Of a stretch of DNA of 64,000 nucleotides, positions 59,854 through 64,000 are shown in pieces (the first letter of the stretch is position 1; every line of letters starts with the position of its first letter). The notes under the pieces are model-generated. The model was not told where the DNA came from and searched no databases. It saw only the letters and a program-made list of their open reading frames with translations. This DNA is from Monilinia fructicola (taxonomy: Eukaryota; Ascomycota; Leotiomycetes; Helotiales; Sclerotiniaceae). The stretch spans positions 884,001-948,000 of the forward strand of contig VICG01000002.1 in NCBI GenBank assembly GCA_008692225.1. Reading direction: 5' to 3'. The position numbers were made by a program, and so were the translations under genes.

Positions 59854-62125
59854 ATGGCTCCCCCCACCAAGACCCCACCCCCTCACACAACTGTCTCTTA
59901 AAGAATCGCACAAAGCACGAGACATCGTCCTTCAACTGCACTCCAAATCTCTCGTATCCTTCAGAACCATTTCCCTAGAAGAACCACCCAAAGTTGAGCT
60001 TCAAAAGTTTCTCGAAATTGAACATAATGGCGCTTTAAATGCATCTACTCCCTACCCAAAACGTGTATCGAGAGTTTCTTCTTACGATGTTATCGGGAGT
60101 AATAAGATCCCACAATATCATGAATCTCTAGTCGATGTTGAAGAAGGAGTTGAGATCTCGAGGGAGATTGTTAGTACAGCTCATCATGCTAGTCTGACGT
60201 TGTATGTCTAAATACTTGATACCTCTTTCTCGATTCCAAAGTCACAAACTAACATATTCCAGGGGTGAATTCGACGAGCTGGTCAAGGCCGTATGGGCTT
60301 CATCTCTCTTCAAAGAAGCCATCGCCGAACTTCACATGCCCACCGGTTTCGAAGTTGTGGTTGAGCCATGGCCATATGGAGGAAATATTGAGGATGACAA
60401 TCCTCGCTTCTTCCAAGGTCTCTGTTTCGCGCAAGATACCCGAAACAAAAACCCCGACTCAAATTTCTACGCGTACCCACTCCCTCTCATCCCCATCATG
60501 GATGCTACCACGCGGGAAATTGTGCGCATCGACAAACTTGCTACTGGGGGTATTGATGACGGGTTTGAAGTTGGGACGCACGATAGAGATATCTTGGCCC
60601 ATTGCAAGCCCGCTGAATATGTTCCAGAATTGCTTGAGCAAGGCACGAGAAAGGATATGAAACCTATCAACGTGGTGCAGCCCGAAGGAGCAAGCTTTGT
60701 GGTTGGAGATGATGAGAGCTTGGTGGAGTGGCAGAAGTGGAGATTCAGAGTTTGGCTTTAATCATAGAGAGGGCGCGACCATTCACGATGTTTTGGTATG
60801 ATGGACGAAGTATTCTATATCGATTGAAGTATCTCTGAGATGGTACGCGTGGTTGATTTCTTCCCTTCGAGATACTGTACTGAATGATTTTCATTTGCAG
60901 ACTGTTCCATATGCTGATGCACGATCTCCATTCTACCGCAAACAAGCATTCGACTTTGGAGATGGCGGCGCAGGAAACTGTGCCAATAATCTCGAGCTTG
61001 GATGTGACTGTCTGGGTGTAATCAAGGTAAGCCCTTCCAGACCGTGCTCTAGTAAATGAGGAGCTAACAACCCAGTACTTCAACGGTACCAAAACAGAGA
61101 GCAACGGCACCGTCACCACTAGCCCTAACGTCATCTGTCTCCACGAACAAGACGCTGGCATCGGCTGGAAACACACCAACTGGCGTACTGGCCGTGCAGT
61201 CGTAACCCGTCACCGCGAACTCGTCGTTTCAATTCATCATTACCCTCGCAAACTACGAGTATATCTTCGCCTACAAATTTTGATCTCTCAGGAGGCATCA
61301 CGGTGGAAACCCGGGCTACGGGTATCGTATCCGTGGTATCAATTGACGCTGGAAAAAAGCAAGAGCGAATACGGAAATGTTGTTGCACCCGGTGTCCTAG
61401 CACAAAACCACCAACACATCTTTCTGCGTGCGTATCGATCCCGCGATCGACGGACCTTCAAACTCCGTCGTGGTTGAAGAATCCCACGCCGTAGCTGACA
61501 AGACACGAAACCCATACGGCAATTTCTACGAAGTGGTACAGAAGCAAGTGGAAAAGGCCTCATGGTTAGATGCCGCGCCGCAGAACAACCTCGTGGTCAA
61601 AATGGTGAATCCGGGGAAGAGAAAATAAGATCAGCGGGAAGAATGTTGGGTATAAGTTCGCGCCTGCCGCGACGCAAATGTTGCTAGCGCAGGATGAGAG
61701 CATCCAAGCCCAGCGCGCACGATTCGCACAACACCACGTTTGGGTGACCAAGTATCGGGATGGGGAGCTCTATGCTGGGGGAGGTACACGCTTCAGTCTA
61801 AGAAAGAGGTCGATGGAGTTGAGGATGCGGTGGCGAGGGGAGAGGTGCTGGGGAAAGAGGGTGAGGATGTGGTGGTGTGGAATTGTTTCGGATTAAACGC
61901 ATAATCCGCGCGTGGAAGACTGGCCGGTTATGCCGGTGGAAATTCATGAGTTGAAGATCAAACCCGCGGATTTCTTTGAGGCGAATCCGTCGATTGATGT
62001 GCCCAGTTCGAGAAAATTTGTCGTCGAAGTTGGTGGGTGGGGAAAAGGAGGCAGAGAGTTGCTGCAAGGGGGGTGAGGCGAAGTTTGTGATCAAGAAGGG
62101 AGCAGGAAAGATATCTTGCGTGTAA
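59854..62125 (+). CDS. copper-containing primary amine oxidase (frame-disrupted)
   Basis: The product oxidises primary amines to aldehyde, ammonia and hydrogen peroxide with copper and topaquinone. Seen in order: SLKESHKARDIVLQLH, IVSTAHHASLTL, an intron at about 60,201-60,263, GEFDELVKAVWAS, FEVVVEPWPYGG, an intron at about 60,842-60,900, QAFDFGDGGAG (region of the catalytic Asp), NLELGCDCLGVI, an intron at about 61,027-61,075, then CLHEQD, GWKHTNWRTGR, and the topaquinone site NYEY with the modified Tyr codon at 61,254-61,256. The copper ligands HQH are at 61,409-61,417, followed by HHVWVTKYRDGELYAGG and VEDWPVMPVEIHELKIKPADFF. At least ten single-base shifts interrupt the frame (e.g. 59,878; 60,751; 60,791; 61,227; 61,278; 61,353; 61,421; 61,623), mostly one base too many in a homopolymer. 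No C-terminal peroxisome signal is obvious. Confidence 0.83.
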
Positions 62126-62832
62126 AAATAGAACTAGGGCTTGGTTCAGAATTGTATTATATGGTCCTGTTAGTTGTTAGATCTTGTGAAATATCACCTA
62201 TTCAAATCAACGTGTTAAATTGACCAAGGGGCTATCATGATTGAAATTCGTCAAAATCAAGTTAGTTTGTCAATGCCCGCGGAGCGAGGAATTAACATAC
62301 AAAAATATCAAGGACCATGTGTATTTCAAAGCACCTCTAGTGCACTGGTCTTTGTCGGGGAAAAGAACACAGTGCGCAGTAATTTAATGATGTCCTGAAA
62401 GTAGGAAGGAAGGTAGAAGTGATGATATCTATGTACATCATTCGTGGAAGTATTTAAGCGGGAGAATGTTTGCGCTTCACTCGGGAGAATAGAACCAGTT
62501 CACTAAATGGCTTATAAGTGGCAGTTTATAATTCAAGAGTCATTATTTGAGTCCCACAGACATGTTTCTCATCAGCCCATAGATGGCATTGCAAGGTATG
62601 ATGTCGTTCTAGTTCTGGTGTCATCTATCCCACTTGTGCAATTCGCAGAAACAAGTCGGTTTCCTATGGATTTCACCGACAGATTTTTACGAGTAGATCA
62701 GTGATTTCTAATAGCTGCCTACTTGACTAATAGATACTTTCGGTTGGTGTAGTTTGGCAAGGAATGGCCAATGTATTTGCGCTAGGGGACAAAATTTGAT
62801 GGTGTGGGTGCCAGTCATAGCCCAGAATACTC
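62126..62832. other. convergent spacer
   Basis: Convergent 3' flanks of the amine oxidase and GH64 genes. No feature recognised. Confidence 0.45.
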
Positions 62833-63981
62833 TCAGCCAATGGACACAGAAAATGACTTTGGCCATCCGCTTACGAAACCAGATTGATCAGTTTCAGTGC
62901 CAGAGGAAACATCATCATAAGGAAATGCCATATCCACGACCATGGGTGGTTCGCCTCATGAACAAGTCGAGAATAATGATTGGTCACCTTATGTTGATAA
63001 AATTCCGATACCTTTCGTTGGTTGGATGATGGTCATTGCTTAACAATGTAGATCGATTGAAGGCTGCACTAATGCGAGCCGTAAGTGGACCTGCTGCTCC
63101 AGAGTTGTTTGAAAACGGACCAGAGCTACAACTAAAGATATCTGCTGTAGATGGTTTCGAAAAAGTTGCCAGACCTGGAAAGGTTAATTGCCCGTTAAAT
63201 ACCCGGCCCTGAAACCGTTCCCCATTCGGCTTGTGTGTCGACAATCAGGGGTGTCCCTCGAATATTTGTTCCATACTTCATCGACGTAGGATTCATAGTA
63301 CCCCTGAAAGCCTTTTTCATGATTAGGACTCAAGACACGGAGTCTTTTGGCCACCAGATTCTACTATCAACTTATCCCATCCTGCCCCATCAATTTGACT
63401 TTGGGCCTTTAAACCTTTGCAAATAGTCTTTAGGCCATCTGCTTTGAGGCCATGAATTTCTTGTGGTCTACCATTGACAGGAAAAGTTTCATAGAGATTG
63501 GCAGACTAACAAAGTCGACATAGCTGTTGCACATTAGCTATCTCGGATGGCAATGTTGTATAAGCAAATCAAACCTTATTATTAGCATAAATTTGTGTTT
63601 GGTTTGAAGGTAAACTCGCAAAATGCCCAATTGGTGTTAATATTGTGATCGGAAGGATTGGTAACAGATGGCTCGACCAGTGCTGGTCCTGGGTTGACGA
63701 AGAACTCCAATTTCTTTCCTATCGAGAACCAAATTCTTTCCTCCGGCAAGGAGAGGAATTGTTTGCAATAGTGGTGCTGCCTTGCTTTCCTAGTTTGATG
63801 GCACATTCCGCCGAAAGTGGATGTACGGTATGTGTGGAGAATCAGGGTAATAAGGCGTTTTTCCATCAGCTCTCAGGAGAAAGACACGGTTGTTATTATT
63901 CAGTGCAAGCCCCGTGACATAAGCATAAACTTCATCTGAAGGGTAACAATTTTGCAGTTGAATATCTAGGGTTTGAGCCAT
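62833..63981 (-). CDS. family 64 glycoside hydrolase, beta-1,3-glucanase (frame-disrupted)
   Basis: The start ATG at 63981 gives LDIQLQNCYPSDEVYAYVTG and LALNNNNRVFLL, then GKTPYYPDSP, RIWFSIGKKLEFFVNPGPA, LVEPSVTNPSD, INTNWAFCEFTF, YVDFVSLPIS, GWDKLIVESGGQ, GYYESYVDEVW, VDTQAEWGT, FSKPSTADIFSCSSGPF, AAFNRSTLL and finally GRGY..FPYDDVSSGTETDQSG to a stop at 62833. This order is the GH64 thaumatin-like fold, whose members split beta-1,3-glucan, for example laminaripentaose-releasing enzymes. Many fungal members lack a classical signal peptide at this point, as here. Multiple one-base shifts divide it among three frames, and short introns near 63,540-63,600 may contribute. Confidence 0.78.
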
Positions 63982-64000
63982 GATAATGTATGCCTGTGGC

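Noticed and set aside
54627..62125. The frame-broken regulator, permease and amine oxidase read as true pseudogenes
   Set aside because: Breaks are almost all one-base length changes in homopolymers, with intact splice sites and catalytic residues; consensus error is more likely, though not proven.

Overview
The window reads as nuclear DNA of a filamentous ascomycete (Pezizomycotina). A Leotiomycetes/Helotiales-like fungus is my best guess, from remembered family resemblance only. The support is short GT-AG introns of about 44-100 nt inside most genes, fungal-only families (GWT1, KIN4-type kinase, CPS1-type GT2, Zn2Cys6 regulator, GH64, fungal acyltransferase-3 proteins), wide gene-poor spacers full of microsatellites, and one duplicated relic with transition-dominated, RIP-like divergence. 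I placed exons by hand from splice signals and reading frame.

Layout. 0.6-4.3 kb (-): KIN4-type Ser/Thr kinase, followed upstream by about 4 kb of dense microsatellites (4.8-8.6 kb). 11.0-12.6 kb (-): GWT1, the GPI inositol acyltransferase. 13.7-14.8 kb (+): a conserved fungal protein with a BTB-fold-like end. 19.1-20.9 kb (-): CPS1/GT2-type membrane glycosyltransferase. 20.9-30.3 kb: nearly gene-free, ending in a second microsatellite block upstream of a conserved coiled-coil protein (30.3-31.4 kb, +).

33.0-41.2 kb is the most interesting part: a cellulose-synthase-like processive GT2 (-) diverges from a large secreted/membrane protein that fuses a degenerate GH16-like domain to an acyltransferase-3 domain (+), followed by a separate acyltransferase-3 protein (+). 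Together they look like a locus that makes and O-acylates a polysaccharide. 41.6-42.9 kb is a decayed gene containing a 142-bp tandem duplication.

44.8-64.0 kb carries a SPRY protein (-), an LGFP-repeat protein (+), a long-chain acyl-CoA synthetase (-), tRNA-Ser(AGA) (-), and then a Zn2Cys6 regulator (+), an APC/GABA-type permease (-) and a copper amine oxidase (+), which look like an amine uptake and oxidation cluster. A GH64 beta-1,3-glucanase (-) lies at the right edge. Nearly every gene in this last third has apparent single-base indels, mostly in short homopolymers, while splice sites and catalytic motifs are intact; even the tRNA seems to lack one base. I read this as poor consensus sequence rather than pseudogenes. 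Those genes are therefore given as gene spans, and their exact protein sequences should not be trusted.
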